Positions 1 through 9,789 are shown, counted from the first letter of the stretch. The stretch: DNA of 64,000 nt from Pseudomonas trivialis (GCF_001439805.1 NZ_JYLK01000005.1:248001-312000); one strand, 5' to 3'. Program-made: numbers and translations. The notes: generated by a model from the sequence alone, not told the origin.

Positions 1-1930
1 AGCGGTCAATCTTCAGCGTGTTGAGCGGCAGTCGCTTGAGGTACGCCAGGGACGAATAACCGGTGCCGAAGTCATCGATGGCCAGGGATACCCCCAGCGC
101 ACGAATGTGCCGCAGCAGTGCCAGCGTGCTGCTGATATTGCCCATCAACGCATTTTCCGTGACTTCCAGTTCCAGGCGGGTAGCAGCGATCCCGCTGAAA
201 CGCAGGGCGTCCTCGACTTCATCGGCCAACTCATCACGTGCCAGGTTCAACGCCGAGCAGTTGACGGTCATGTTCAGTTCGCTGTAGCCCTTGTCAGACA
301 GAACGCTCAAGTCGTGACAGGCCTGGCGCAATACCCAGTTATCCAGTTCGGCAATCAGCCCGTTGCTCTCGGCGATCCCGATAAAGCGATCAGGTGCCAG
401 CAAGCCGTGTGTTGGGTGCTGCCAGCGCACCAGCGCTTCCATACGGGTGACCTTGCCCAGTTTCATGTCGAAGATCGGTTGATAGAACAGCACCAGCCCT
501 GTGCGCTCGCGCAAGGCTGCGCGCAACTCTTCCTCCAACTGCAGTTCGAGGAAGGCGCGGGTTTTCAGGTTGGCGCTGAAGAAATTCAAGCTGTTGCGGC
601 CCGCATCCTTGGACTGGTAGAGCGCCAGGTCTGCGGTTTTCAGCAGTTCTTCGCAGGTGACGCCGTCATCTGGAAACAGGCTGATACCAATGCTGGTGGT
701 CATCACCATGCGCCGCCCGGCGAGTTCGATGGGCTCTTTCATCTGCTGCATGATGCGTTGGGCCAGGTGCCGCGCTTCGTCGCGGTGGTGGATGCTGATG
801 AGGATGCAGAATTCGTCGCCGCCAAAGCGCGCCACCACATCGGCATGGCTGCGCACCGAACTCTTGATGTGGCTGGCCAGCACGGTCAGCAGTTGATCGC
901 CTGCGTCATGCCCAAGGCTGTCGTTGATACGCTTGAAGTGGTCAATATCAAGGAAAATCACCGCCATCATGCCACTGGCAGCGGTTTTCTCCGCAAGCTT
1001 CTCCGCGAAGATCTGATTGAAACCCCGACGATTGAGCAGGCTGGTGAGTGCGTCGTAGTGGGCCACCTGCTGCAGGGAGGCACGTGCCTGGTCCAGCTCG
1101 CTGAGCAGCGCATTGACCCGGCGCAGATCGCGCTCCTTGTGCTGCAGCTTCTTGTCGGCCAGGGCGGCGCTGATGCTGCTGCCGATCACCAGCAGCGTGA
1201 TCACTGCCACCGAGAGGCCCATCTGGATTGGATTATTGTCCGAAGGTGCGGACAGGTCAGCCCCGGCAGGCACCACCATCTGCATGGCGGCCATGCCGGT
1301 GAAATGCATGCTGATGATGCCGGCGCCAAGCACCAGGCTGGCGGCGTATTTAAGCAACTGGTGAAACACCCCCGCGCCGTTGCGCAGGTAACTCGACAGC
1401 AACAGGGCCGCGAGGCTGGCGCCGATGGCGATGACTACCGACGCCGTGAACAGCCCGGCGCCGAAATACAACTGCGCCTGGGAGCGCATGGCCGCCATGC
1501 CCACGTAGTGCATCAGCGCAATGCCCATGCCCATCCACAGTGACGCCAGCAGGTACTGGTCAAAGCGCAGGGTCGCGTGGCTGAGGGTTTTCATGGCGAA
1601 CAGCGACGCGATCAAGGCGATCAGCAGCGAGACGAACGTCATGATCAATTCATAGTGAATGGCGATCGGCACCTGAAATGCCAGCATGCTGATGAAGTGG
1701 GTGGACCAGATGCCGCCCGCCAGGCACCCGGCGCCCAGCCAGCGCCAGTGGCGGCGCGCGGTGGGGTCTTCGACGTGGCCGACGCGCTCGGCCATGTCCA
1801 GCGTGCCGAAACCGGCCGCACAGGCGACCAGGTAAGCCAGCAGCACCAGAAAAGGGTTATGACTGCAATTGAGTAATAAGTGCCCGTTGTGCGGAAGGTC
1901 GGTGAAAAAGTGCAGACCCAGCCATTCCAT
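1..1930 (-). CDS. MHYT-GGDEF-EAL cyclic-di-GMP signalling protein (3' end outside window)
   Basis: A bifunctional-type c-di-GMP enzyme of the inner membrane, cut by the window edge so only about 643 residues are present. The first ~245 residues form a multi-TM MHYT sensor with repeated motifs such as MHYVGM and MHFTGM (the family is proposed to sense O2, CO or NO through metal). A GGDEF domain follows, with an intact RFGGDEF near residue 368. An EAL domain then carries MEALVRW near residue 497, EVTENAL and DDFGTGYSSL. Both active-site motifs look intact, so synthesis and hydrolysis are both possible. The inhibitory RxxD site ahead of GGDEF reads SHAD at the expected spacing, with the Arg one residue out of register. 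The start chosen (MEWLGL) begins the MHYT domain; no strong ribosome site is visible. Confidence 0.9.
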   Translation of the reverse strand, partial: MEWLGLHFFTDLPHNGHLLLNCSHNPFLVLLAYLVACAAGFGTLDMAERVGHVEDPTARRHWRWLGAGCLAGGIWSTHFISMLAFQVPIAIHYELIMTFVSLLIALIASLFAMKTLSHATLRFDQYLLASLWMGMGIALMHYVGMAAMRSQAQLYFGAGLFTASVVIAIGASLAALLLSSYLRNGAGVFHQLLKYAASLVLGAGIISMHFTGMAAMQMVVPAGADLSAPSDNNPIQMGLSVAVITLLVIGSSISAALADKKLQHKERDLRRVNALLSELDQARASLQQVAHYDALTSLLNRRGFNQIFAEKLAEKTAASGMMAVIFLDIDHFKRINDSLGHDAGDQLLTVLASHIKSSVRSHADVVARFGGDEFCILISIHHRDEARHLAQRIMQQMKEPIELAGRRMVMTTSIGISLFPDDGVTCEELLKTADLALYQSKDAGRNSLNFFSANLKTRAFLELQLEEELRAALRERTGLVLFYQPIFDMKLGKVTRMEALVRWQHPTHGLLAPDRFIGIAESNGLIAELDNWVLRQACHDLSVLSDKGYSELNMTVNCSALNLARDELADEVEDALRFSGIAATRLELEVTENALMGNISSTLALLRHIRALGVSLAIDDFGTGYSSLAYLKRLPLNTLKIDR

Positions 1931-2071
1931 AGCATGTCCCGTCATTGCGCAGTTGCGTCACGGCCTACGGCGATGACCTATGAGGACGAGTATAGAAGGC
2001 TCACGGAATTCGCAAGCCGTAATGGCACATTGATGTCTTTGATTTTGGCATGCCGGGCATAGCGTTTGATG

Positions 2072-2449
2072 CTAAGCGCTGATAGGCAGCGGCAGTTCGA
2101 AGGGGGGCGCTTCCAGTGGCAACAGGCCGAACGCCGCGCGGGCCGCATCGCAATCGACGTTCTGCTCGCCCTGGCTCCAGGACGCGTCGAACTCGCGGCA
2201 GGGGCTTGAGCGCAATTCATAAATCGAACAGCTGGTGCCTTTGCCCACTTCGCCCTCCAGGCTGCAGCAGCGCGCGGGCTTCTGGTCGGTGCCGATCATC
2301 GCCACGCGGGTCGGGTTGATCTGTACCACCAGGTCATCGGGCACCGTGCCGCCGGATGAGGCGCACTCACCCCAGAAGAAAGACACACGAAAGTATGAAC
2401 AGCAGGCACCGCAATTCAGACACGGACTGGCTTCGGACATGGGCGTCAT
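2072..2449 (-). CDS. YkgJ-family cysteine-cluster protein
   Basis: A 125-residue protein with the zinc/iron-chelating cysteine-cluster pattern of the YkgJ family: CLNCGACC at residues ~10-17, a central Cys pair in ARCCSLE, then CSIYELRSSPCREF. Such proteins are thought to bind metal through these cysteines, but no reaction is established. It stands alone between a c-di-GMP gene and a divergent MFS gene. A start at the second Met (MSEAS, 2440) is equally possible because no clear ribosome site separates the two. Confidence 0.8.
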   Translation of the reverse strand: MTPMSEASPCLNCGACCSYFRVSFFWGECASSGGTVPDDLVVQINPTRVAMIGTDQKPARCCSLEGEVGKGTSCSIYELRSSPCREFDASWSQGEQNVDCDAARAAFGLLPLEAPPFELPLPISA

Positions 2450-2695
2450 CGATAAGGAAGGTAAGGGGGAGGTACAACGGGAAGGCTCGCCATTCTATCC
2501 GGGCCGTGGCCGTTGGGAAGAGGGGGAGGTATTTATATTTTTTGTAGGAAAAGTCCCGGAATGCCGGGTCACATCATGCCCTATCAGCTTTACGAATCAT
2601 TACAGACAAGCGCCGCTCGGCTGACTATGTTGCAGTGACCTGAGCAGGATGCATCGGGCATCGCAGCGCTCATAACAATAAAAAGAGACGGACCC

Positions 2696-4039
2696 ATGCA
2701 GACCTCGACCCAAGCGGCGAATGCCTGGCGCATTCTGTTCCTGCTGTTCCTGGCCAACCTGTTCAACTTCTTCGATCGCACCATTCCGGCGATCATCATC
2801 GAGCCCATTCGCATGGAATGGCACCTCAGCGACTTCCAGCTCGGCATTATCGGCACCGCGTTCACGCTGGTGTATGCCATTGCCGGCCTGCCGCTCGGGC
2901 GCCTGGCCGACACCGGCTCACGCAGCAAACTCATGGGCTGGGGCCTGTTTGCCTGGAGCGGGTTGACGGCTGTTAACGGTCTGGTCGGCAGCTTCTGGAC
3001 CTTCCTGCTGGTGCGCATGGGCATCGGGATCGGCGAAGCCAGTTATGCCCCGGCCGCCAACTCGCTGATTGGCGACCTGTTTCCGGCGCACCGCCGTGCA
3101 CGGGCCATGGGCATTTTCATGCTCGGCCTGCCGCTGGGCCTGTTGCTGGCGTTTTTTACCATCGGCTGGATGGTCAAGGCGTTCGACAGCTGGCGCGCGC
3201 CGTTCTTCATTGCGGCGGTGCCGGGGATGATCCTTGCGGTGTTCATGTTCTACATCAAGGAACCCAAGCGCGGCGCGGCGGAAACCGTGCACGTCTCCCA
3301 GGAACGCGTCGACCGCCCGATTCGCCGTGTGCTGGCGGTGCCGACCTTCCTCTGGCTGGTGCTGGCCGGGCTGTGCTTTAACTTCGCCACCTATGCGTGC
3401 AACTCGTTTCTGGTGCCGATGCTGCAGCGCTATTTTCTGCTGCCGCTGCAGGAGGCCGCAGTGGCCACCGGCGTAATCGTCGGCCTGACGGGGCTGGTGG
3501 GTTTGACGCTGGGGGGCTGGGTGGCCGACAAGATTCACCAGCGGGTCGCCAATGGGCGGCTGTTGTTTGCGGCGTTCAGCCTGGTCATTTCCACCGTCAC
3601 CACTGCCTGGGCGTTGCACGCCGGGCGCATCGAGATTGGCGTGTTCGTGGCGCTGTTCAGTGTGGGCTGGTTGTTTGCGTATAACTTCTACACCTGCGTG
3701 TACACGGCGATTCAGGACGTGGTCGAACCCCGTTTGCGCGCCACGGCGATGGCGTTGTTTTTCGCCGGCCTGTACCTGCTGGGCGGTGGGATGGGGCCGA
3801 TTGTGGTGGGCGGGCTGTCCGATCACTTTGCGCACTCGGCGATGTATGCGGCGGGGGCGCAGCAGATGACCGAGGCGTACAAGGCGGTCGGGTTGCATGA
3901 CGCCATGTACCTGATTCCGGTGGCGTTGTTTCTGACCCTGCTGTTTCTGTTTCAGGCATCGCGCAGTTTTGTGCGCGATGCCAAAAAGATGAAGGAGGGG
4001 CTGAGGGCTGTTGAGGTGCCGGATGCGGTGGTGGCTTGA
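2696..4039 (+). CDS. MFS transporter, Spinster-like
   Basis: A 447-residue inner-membrane carrier with about 12 hydrophobic segments. The first segment contains FFDRTIPAIIIEPI, and the loop 2-3 motif appears as GLPLGRLADTGSRSK, the usual MFS signature. Similarity in layout is to the spinster-type MFS proteins that move lipids or organic anions, but the substrate cannot be read from sequence. AAGAGA lies just upstream of the ATG. The gene is monocistronic: a REP pair follows, and the next gene (rapA) points the other way. Confidence 0.8.
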   Translation: MQTSTQAANAWRILFLLFLANLFNFFDRTIPAIIIEPIRMEWHLSDFQLGIIGTAFTLVYAIAGLPLGRLADTGSRSKLMGWGLFAWSGLTAVNGLVGSFWTFLLVRMGIGIGEASYAPAANSLIGDLFPAHRRARAMGIFMLGLPLGLLLAFFTIGWMVKAFDSWRAPFFIAAVPGMILAVFMFYIKEPKRGAAETVHVSQERVDRPIRRVLAVPTFLWLVLAGLCFNFATYACNSFLVPMLQRYFLLPLQEAAVATGVIVGLTGLVGLTLGGWVADKIHQRVANGRLLFAAFSLVISTVTTAWALHAGRIEIGVFVALFSVGWLFAYNFYTCVYTAIQDVVEPRLRATAMALFFAGLYLLGGGMGPIVVGGLSDHFAHSAMYAAGAQQMTEAYKAVGLHDAMYLIPVALFLTLLFLFQASRSFVRDAKKMKEGLRAVEVPDAVVA

Positions 4040-4054
4040 GACCGGGTTGACTCT

Positions 4055-4127
4055 ATCGGGAGCAAGCCCCCTCCCACATTTTATAGGTGTTCACCGTTCA
4101 AAATGTGGGAGGGGGCTTGCTCCCGAT
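4055..4127. repeat. Paired REP element (REPIN)
   Basis: Two inverted copies of a REP core (ATCGGGAGCAAGCCCCC and its complement) flank a short spacer. The whole folds into a long hairpin between the convergent MFS and rapA genes. Single or paired copies of the same core recur at 13114, 17430, 21672, 32082, 35512 and 42800. Confidence 0.92.
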
Positions 4128-4162
4128 GCGGCCATCAAAGTCCCTGATATTCCCAAGTGAAT

Positions 4163-4190
4163 AAAAAAGGCCCGCACGGTGCGGGCCTTC
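4163..4190. terminator. Bidirectional intrinsic terminator, mainly for rapA
   Basis: A GC-rich stem AAGGCCCGCAC/GTGCGGGCCTT is preceded by an A-run on the plus strand. On the minus strand, the direction of rapA, this gives a hairpin followed by TTTTTT. It sits 24 bases past the rapA stop codon. Confidence 0.85.
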
Positions 4191-4213
4191 CTGTCAGCAG
4201 GGCAGTGTGGAGA

Positions 4214-7060
4214 TTAACCCGCCACCAGCACCCGGATCGCCTCGAGTCGCAGCGCGGCCTTGTCCAGCATTGCCAGGCCTTGCTCGCGCTGATTGCGCAG
4301 CGCCACCAGCTCGCTGTCGCGTACCGTCGGGTTGACGGCCTGCAGCGCGGTCAGACGCCCCAGCTCTTCGTCGGTGTCCGCCGCCAGGCGACGTTTGGCT
4401 TCGGCCACTCGCTCGGCATGACGCGGGGTGATCTTCTCTTCGCCGGCGTTGATACGCGGCGTGAGTTGATCGCGCTGGGCCTGGATGAACTTGTTGGCGC
4501 TGGCCCGAGGCACGCTTTCGAGCTGGTCGTTGAGGGTCTCGAACGATACGCGCCCGGACAGGTCGTTGCCGTTGGGGTCCAGCAGGCAGCGCAAGGCCGC
4601 CGGCGGCAGATAGCGACCCAGTTGCAGCGCACGCGGCGCGACCACTTCACTCACGTAGAGCAGTTCCAGCAGCACGGTGCCCGGCTTGAGTGCCTTGTTC
4701 TTGATCAGCGCCACCGCCGTGTTGCCCATCGAGCCCGACAGCACCAGGTCCATGCCGCCCTGCACCATCGGGTGTTCCCAGGTGATGAACTGCATGTCTT
4801 CGCGCGACAGTGCCTGGTTACGGTCGTAGGTGATGGTCACGCCTTCGTCGTCGCCCAGGGGGAAGCTGGCGTCGAGCATTTTTTCGCTGGGCTTGAGGAT
4901 CAGCGCGTTTTCCGAATGGTCTTCGCTGTCGATGCCGAACGCGTCGAACAGGGTTTCCATGTAGATCGGCAGGGCGAACTGGTCGTCCTGTTCCAGAATG
5001 TCCTCCACCAGCGCATCGCCTTCACCCGCGCCACCGGAGTTGAGCTCCAGCAGGCGGTCGCGACCGGTGTGCAGTTCCTGTTCCAGACGCTCGCGCTCGG
5101 CACGGGCCTCGTCGATCAGGGCCTGCCACTCGCTGTCGTCGGCGCTCTCCAGCAGCGGCAGCAGGCGCGGGCCGAACTGATGCTGCAAGGCGTTACCGGT
5201 GGGGCAGGTGTTGAGGAAGGCGTTCAGCGCTTCGTGGTACCACTGGAACAGGCGCTCCTGCGGGCTGGTTTCCAGGTACGGCACGTGCAGTTCGATGATG
5301 TGCTTCTGACCGATCCGGTCCAGACGGCCGATGCGCTGCTCCAGCAGGTCGGGGTGGGACGGCAGGTCGAACAGCACCAGGTGGTGAGCGAACTGGAAGT
5401 TGCGGCCTTCGCTGCCGATTTCCGAGCAGATCAGCACCTGGGCGCCGAATTCTTCATCGGCGAAATAGGCCGCGGCACGGTCGCGCTCGAGGATGTTCAT
5501 GCCCTCGTGGAACACCGTGGCCGGAATGCCGGAGCGTACGCGCAGGGCGTCTTCCAGGTCCATGGCGGTTTCGGCGTGGGCGCAGATCACCAGGACCTTG
5601 GTGCGCTTGAGCATTTTGAGCTGGTCGATCAGCCACTCGACGCGCGGGTCGAAGCGCCACCAGCGTTGTTCTTCCTCGACGTCCGGCTGCGACTGGAAGC
5701 TGACTTCCGGGTACAGCTCGGCGTGTTCGCCCAGCGGCAGCTCCATGTATTCGTCCGGGTTGGGCAGCGGGTAGGCGTGCAACGTGCGCTCCGGGAAACC
5801 CTGCACGGCGGCGCGGGTGTTGCGAAACAGCACGCGGCCGGTGCCGTGACGGTCGAGCAGCTCACGCACCAGGCGCGCACTGGCTTCGCTGTCGCCATCG
5901 TTGACGGCGGTGAGCAGCGCTTCGCCTTCGTTGCCGAGGAAACCCTGGATGGTCTTGTGCGCCTTGGGTGACAGACGACCCTTGTCCAGCAACTCCTGCA
6001 CGGCTTCGGCCACCGGGCGATAGTTCTCGCTCTCGGCGCGGAAGGCGTGCAGGTCGTGGAAGCGGTTCGGGTCGAGCAGGCGCAGGCGCGCGAAGTGGCT
6101 GTCCTGGCCCAGTTGCTCCGGGGTGGCGGTGAGCAGCAGCACGCCCGGGATCACTTCAGCCAGTTGTTCGACCAGTGAATATTCCTGGCTGGCCTTTTCT
6201 TCGTGCCAGACCAGGTGGTGCGCTTCGTCGACCACCAGCAGGTCCCAGCCGGCGGCGAACAGCGCGTCCTGAGCTTTTTCGTCGTCCACCAGCCATTCGA
6301 GCGCCACCAGCGCGAGCTGGGTGTCCTCGAACGGGTTGGTGGCATCGCTTTCGATAAAGCGCTCTTCGTCGAACAGGGCCACCTGCAGGTTGAAGCGGCG
6401 GCGCATTTCCACCAGCCATTGGTGCTGCAGGTTCTCCGGTACCAGGATCAGCACGCGGCTGGCGCGGCCCGACAGCAACTGGCGGTGGATGACGAGGCCT
6501 GCTTCGATGGTCTTGCCCAGGCCCACTTCGTCGGCCAGCAAGACCCGTGGCGCGATGCGGTCGGCGACTTCACGGGCGATGTGCAACTGGTGCGCGATGG
6601 GTTGCGCACGCACGCCGCCCAGGCCCCACAGCGAGGACTGCAATTGGCGGCTGGTGTGTTCCAGGGTGTGGTAGCGCAGCGAGAACCAGGCCAGTGGGTC
6701 GATCTGCCCGGCGAACAGGCGGTCGCTGGCGAGGCGGAACTGGATGAAGTTCGACAGTTGGGTTTCCGGCAGGGTGACCTGCTCGTTCTGCCCATTGAGG
6801 CCGTGGTACACCAGCAGGCCGTCGACGTCGTCGACTTCCTGTACGGTCATTTTCCAGCCTTCGAAATGGGTGATGGAGTCACCCGGCGAAAACCTCACGC
6901 GGGTGAGGGGCGCATTCCGTAGCGCATACTGGCGTGTGTCGCCAGTGGCCGGATAGAGCACGGTCAACAAGCGTCCGTCCTGTGCCAGAACGGTGCCTAA
7001 CCCCAGCTCTGCTTCGCTGTCACTAATCCAGCGTTGCCCCGGTTGATACTGCTGCGCCAT
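4214..7060 (-). CDS. rapA: RNA polymerase-associated ATPase RapA (HepA)
   Basis: A Swi2/Snf2-type ATPase that binds RNA polymerase and promotes its recycling from stalled complexes. The 948 residues match the family length. After N-terminal Tudor-like domains, the ATPase lobe has Walker [10 protein letters not shown] near residue 177 and the DEAH box VVDEAHHL about 100 residues on. The helicase C lobe has the arginine-finger motif [11 protein letters not shown]. The ATG ([11 protein letters not shown]) is the family start. It is read alone, with its own terminator, divergent from a small gene pair. Confidence 0.97.
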   Translation of the reverse strand: MAQQYQPGQRWISDSEAELGLGTVLAQDGRLLTVLYPATGDTRQYALRNAPLTRVRFSPGDSITHFEGWKMTVQEVDDVDGLLVYHGLNGQNEQVTLPETQLSNFIQFRLASDRLFAGQIDPLAWFSLRYHTLEHTSRQLQSSLWGLGGVRAQPIAHQLHIAREVADRIAPRVLLADEVGLGKTIEAGLVIHRQLLSGRASRVLILVPENLQHQWLVEMRRRFNLQVALFDEERFIESDATNPFEDTQLALVALEWLVDDEKAQDALFAAGWDLLVVDEAHHLVWHEEKASQEYSLVEQLAEVIPGVLLLTATPEQLGQDSHFARLRLLDPNRFHDLHAFRAESENYRPVAEAVQELLDKGRLSPKAHKTIQGFLGNEGEALLTAVNDGDSEASARLVRELLDRHGTGRVLFRNTRAAVQGFPERTLHAYPLPNPDEYMELPLGEHAELYPEVSFQSQPDVEEEQRWWRFDPRVEWLIDQLKMLKRTKVLVICAHAETAMDLEDALRVRSGIPATVFHEGMNILERDRAAAYFADEEFGAQVLICSEIGSEGRNFQFAHHLVLFDLPSHPDLLEQRIGRLDRIGQKHIIELHVPYLETSPQERLFQWYHEALNAFLNTCPTGNALQHQFGPRLLPLLESADDSEWQALIDEARAERERLEQELHTGRDRLLELNSGGAGEGDALVEDILEQDDQFALPIYMETLFDAFGIDSEDHSENALILKPSEKMLDASFPLGDDEGVTITYDRNQALSREDMQFITWEHPMVQGGMDLVLSGSMGNTAVALIKNKALKPGTVLLELLYVSEVVAPRALQLGRYLPPAALRCLLDPNGNDLSGRVSFETLNDQLESVPRASANKFIQAQRDQLTPRINAGEEKITPRHAERVAEAKRRLAADTDEELGRLTALQAVNPTVRDSELVALRNQREQGLAMLDKAALRLEAIRVLVAG

Positions 7061-7279
7061 GCTGCCTGACTCCCGCCGTGAAAAAGCCGACTATCTTAAC
7101 GGAACAAGGTCCGACCCCCAAGGACTCTGACGAAAACTACTCTGTTTGGGTGGGCGCGCGCGTCGTGAGTCGACGGGTGGCGGGCACTTGTGAGTGTCGA
7201 CTGAGTCACAGGTTGGCGACGCTGCGCTCAAGTCGGTGCGCAGCGCGCCGACAGCCTGAAGATCAGGAGAGTAACTATT

Positions 7280-7621
7280 ATGCTGCCACCCATGCTGCCC
7301 GTCAGCGTCGTACCGGTCACGTCGCAACTCGACCCGGTACGGCCCAAGCCGGATATACCGCCCGTGGTGCCAGTGCAACCGGGCTCTAATGAAAGCACCA
7401 TCGACCTGAAGAAGGGCGATGCCGAACGGTCGACTTTTCTGCTGCGCGAGGAACAACGCCGTCAGCAGGAACAACAGAAACGCCGTCGAGAAGCGGACCA
7501 GGACCCGGAGCAGCACCTCGCGATTCCCGGCGATGTGCTCAATGCCGACAACACCGTGCCCGTCATCCCCCTGATCGAGGATGAGCCACGTCAGGGGCTG
7601 TGGGTGGACGTCGAGGTGTGA
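7280..7621 (+). CDS. Conserved Pseudomonas hypothetical protein, charged coiled-coil-like
   Basis: A 113-residue protein with no signal peptide and no enzyme motif. It opens with a Pro/Val-rich stretch. Residues ~53-75 are a highly charged Arg/Gln/Glu run (LREEQRRQQEQQKRRRE) likely to be helical, and the tail is acidic. AGGAG lies 10 bases before the ATG. From memory of P. aeruginosa gene order, an uncharacterised gene of this kind lies beside hepA/rapA (PA3307). It is followed by a second small gene, possibly co-transcribed. No function is proposed. Confidence 0.7.
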   Translation: MLPPMLPVSVVPVTSQLDPVRPKPDIPPVVPVQPGSNESTIDLKKGDAERSTFLLREEQRRQQEQQKRRREADQDPEQHLAIPGDVLNADNTVPVIPLIEDEPRQGLWVDVEV

Positions 7622-7691
7622 AGGTGTATTTGCGGTCACGCGGGGCAGGCCGCATTATTGCGCCATCCCCTGCCACCACGTAAGCCAAGCC

Positions 7692-7853
7692 ATGAGTGAC
7701 GATGACAAGCTGATCGATTTGAATGCCGAACGCGCCAAGCGCGTGCATGACCTCAATGACAAGCGCCTGAATGAAGTGCGTCAGGCGTTTGAACAGGCAA
7801 TGCCCCTGGCCAAGCCGAAGAAGAAACCGAAGAGCAAGCCGAAAAAACGCTGA
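7692..7853 (+). CDS. Small basic hypothetical protein (53 aa)
   Basis: The protein starts MSDDDKLIDLNAERAK, is helical and charged throughout, and ends in a lysine/proline tail (KPKKKPKSKPKKR) that could contact nucleic acid or membrane. An upstream in-frame start at 7581 would run through the end of the previous gene and is unlikely. It has the position of P. aeruginosa PA3306, just ahead of the phrS locus; that synteny is recalled, not computed. Function unknown. Confidence 0.65.
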   Translation: MSDDDKLIDLNAERAKRVHDLNDKRLNEVRQAFEQAMPLAKPKKKPKSKPKKR

Positions 7854-7868
7854 AACAGCGTGCGTCCA

Positions 7869-7882
7869 TTGATCCTGGTCAA
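7869..7882 (+). promoter_or_regulatory. ANR (FNR-type) box
   Basis: TTGATCCTGGTCAA matches the FNR/ANR consensus TTGAT-N4-ATCAA at 9 of 10 specified positions. Its centre (7875.5) is 41.5 bases before 7917, and a weak -10 (TAACGT, 7905-7910) lies in between. This is class II geometry for anaerobic activation of the small RNA that follows. The identical 14-mer recurs at 51179. Confidence 0.75.
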
Positions 7883-7916
7883 TTCCCCGCTCCAGATTCT
7901 CCGTTAACGTGGTCCT

Positions 7917-7995
7917 ATTGATGTTTATCCGCAATGGTCTTTGCGGATTACAGGGCACGCAAGGCATTTTGGGCGACTTCGGTCGCCTTTTTTTT
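7917..7995 (+). ncRNA. phrS: Candidate ANR-activated small RNA, possibly PhrS
   Basis: No ORF fits here, yet the stretch has a promoter-like start downstream of an ANR box, an internal hairpin (ATCCGCA / TGCGGAT, 7927-7948) and a strong terminator. In P. aeruginosa the oxygen-limited, ANR-dependent small RNA PhrS is encoded right after the two small genes next to hepA, the same order as here. That RNA is about 212 nt, whereas the unit inferred here is only about 80 nt. Either the start lies elsewhere or only the 3' part is conserved. The identification is by position and regulation, not by alignment. Confidence 0.5.
7972..7995 (+). terminator. Intrinsic terminator with UUCG tetraloop
   Basis: The stem GGCGAC-TTCG-GTCGCC has the very stable UUCG loop and is followed at once by eight T residues. 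It ends the candidate small RNA. Confidence 0.9.
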
Positions 7996-8039
7996 GCCTG
8001 AAATTCAGCTGCCGAGTATTTGCGGGGTGGCCCCATCCC

Positions 8040-8223
8040 TGTGGCGAGCGGGCTTGCCCCGCGTTGGGGCGCGAAGCGCCCCCAATCCAGCAAAACGCGG
8101 TGTACCTGATACGGCTCAGCGCCTGGTTTTGGGGCTGCGGCGCAGCCCAACGCAGGACAAGCCTGCTCGCCACAGGGGATCTGCGCGTAACTGAACGGCA
8201 TTAGGGCAAGCCCGCTCGCCACA
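8040..8223. repeat. Long dispersed repeat (TGTGGCGAGCGGG family), full copy plus half-copy
   Basis: Begins TGTGGCGAGCGGGCTTGCC and ends with an inverted copy of the same end (GCTCGCCACA, to 8174), followed by a second truncated end at 8205-8223. The interior holds GCGAAGCGCCCCC and TTTTGGGGCTGCGGCGCAGC. Related copies occur at 21115 and about 49916. It is non-coding and sits between the candidate small RNA and the PiT gene. Similar families are known in P. fluorescens genomes. Confidence 0.85.
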
Positions 8224-8261
8224 ATGAGTTCGCTCTGCACACAGGATTCGGTGCCGCCAAT

Positions 8262-8300
8262 AAAAAAGGTGCGACCCTCGCGGATCGCACCTTTTTTTAT
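8262..8300. terminator. Bidirectional terminator after the PiT gene
   Basis: The stem AAAAAAGGTGCGA/TCGCACCTTTTTTT is flanked by A and T runs, so it can work on both strands. It lies 14 bases past the stop codon of the minus-strand phosphate transporter. Confidence 0.88.
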
Positions 8301-8313
8301 TGCGGGCGGCTTA

Positions 8314-9789
8314 TCAACTGCCCAGCGCCTTGGATGCCAGCCAGAACAACCCGGCCGACAGGGCCACGGTCGCCGGCAGGGTCAGTACCCAGGCCATCAG
8401 AATGGTCTTGACCGTGCCACCTTGCAGGCCGCTTTTATTGGCGACCATGGTGCCCGCCACACCCGACGACAAGACGTGGGTGGTCGACACCGGCAAGGCG
8501 AAGATATTGGCGAAACCGATCATGGTGGCGGTGGTGATCTGCGCCGACATGCCCTGGGCGTAGGTCATGCCCTGTTTGCCGATTTTTTCGCCGATGGTCA
8601 GCACCACCCGCTTCCAGCCCACCATGGTGCCCAGGCCCAGGGCCAGGGCGACCGCCAGAATCACCCAGAACGGCGCGTATTCGGTGGTGGCGGTCAGGTC
8701 TTTGCGCAGCTTGTCGAGGTCGGACTTCTCACGCGCATCCAGGCCCGGCAGCTTGCCGACTTTCTTCGCGGTGTCGTCCAGGCAGAGCAGGTAGCGACGC
8801 ACTTCGATGCGGTGGTCGGCACTCAGCGAATGGTAGTCGGACACGCCTTTCAAGGTGTCAACCAGCGCATTGATGGTTGGCTCGGTCTGCTGCGGGTTGC
8901 ATTGGAACTTGCCCGGCAGGTCGCCTTTCACGCTTTTGCCCAGCGCCAGGAACTCGCCAAGGGTGGCGTTGTTGCGCTGGTAGAACTGGCTCAAATGCAC
9001 GGTGGCGTCGCGGGTGCGTTCGATCTGGTAGGTGGTGCTGCCCAGGTCGAGAACGAACTGCGCCGGCACGATGCCGATCAGTACCAGCATGATCAGGCCG
9101 ATACCTTTCTGACCATCGTTGGAGCCGTGCACAAAGCTCACGGCCATGGCCGAGATCACCAGCACCAGGCGGTTCCAGAACGGCGGGTGCTTCTTGTCGT
9201 CGAGCTTGCGGCGCTGGTCCGGGGTTTTGTGCATCTTCGACAGCGGCCGCCACCACTTCAGGCCGATCAGCACCAGGGCTGCGACGATGAAACCGGCCAT
9301 CGGCGAGAACACCAGCGAGGCGCCGATATCGACTGCCTTCTGCCAGTTCACACCGTCCGCCAGCGGAATATCGTTGATCAGGGCGTTGGCCAGGCCGACG
9401 CCGAGGATCGAGCCGATCAGCGTGTGGGAACTGGAGGCCGGAATACCAAAGTACCAGGTGCCCAGGTTCCAGGTGATCGCCGCGGCCAACAAGGAGAAGA
9501 CCATGGCCAGACCGTGGCCGGTGTTCACATTGATCAGCAACTCCACCGGCAGCAGATGCACGATGGCATAGGCGACACCCACACCCCCGAGCAGCACGCC
9601 GAGGAAGTTGAACACCCCGGAGAAGAACACGGCCAGGTGTGGCGGCATGGCTTTGGTATAGATGACTGTGGCCACCGCGTTAGCAGTGTCATGAAAGCCG
9701 TTGATGAACTCGAAGGCGAGGACAAAGGCCAGGGCGAGCAACAGGCTCACTAGAACCCACGCATCCAGTCCGCTGAATAAATCGATCAT
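8314..9789 (-). CDS. PiT-family inorganic phosphate transporter
   Basis: A low-affinity, proton-coupled (metal-)phosphate symporter of the inner membrane, 491 residues. The duplicated PiT signature is present as GFHDTANAVAT near residue 30 and HGSNDGQKGIG near residue 228. Hydrophobic segments fill both halves, and a large hydrophilic loop (about 275-375) lies between them, as in PitA. The ATG follows a long upstream region with no other start in frame. Monocistronic. Confidence 0.93.
   Translation of the reverse strand: MIDLFSGLDAWVLVSLLLALAFVLAFEFINGFHDTANAVATVIYTKAMPPHLAVFFSGVFNFLGVLLGGVGVAYAIVHLLPVELLINVNTGHGLAMVFSLLAAAITWNLGTWYFGIPASSSHTLIGSILGVGLANALINDIPLADGVNWQKAVDIGASLVFSPMAGFIVAALVLIGLKWWRPLSKMHKTPDQRRKLDDKKHPPFWNRLVLVISAMAVSFVHGSNDGQKGIGLIMLVLIGIVPAQFVLDLGSTTYQIERTRDATVHLSQFYQRNNATLGEFLALGKSVKGDLPGKFQCNPQQTEPTINALVDTLKGVSDYHSLSADHRIEVRRYLLCLDDTAKKVGKLPGLDAREKSDLDKLRKDLTATTEYAPFWVILAVALALGLGTMVGWKRVVLTIGEKIGKQGMTYAQGMSAQITTATMIGFANIFALPVSTTHVLSSGVAGTMVANKSGLQGGTVKTILMAWVLTLPATVALSAGLFWLASKALGS

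Noticed and set aside
107..1543. Plus-strand 478-codon frame at the left edge
   Set aside because: Antisense of the MHYT-GGDEF-EAL gene, which has no stop inside the window on the minus strand.
4157..5971. Plus-strand 604-codon frame opposite rapA
   Set aside because: Antisense shadow; rapA motifs on the minus strand are decisive.
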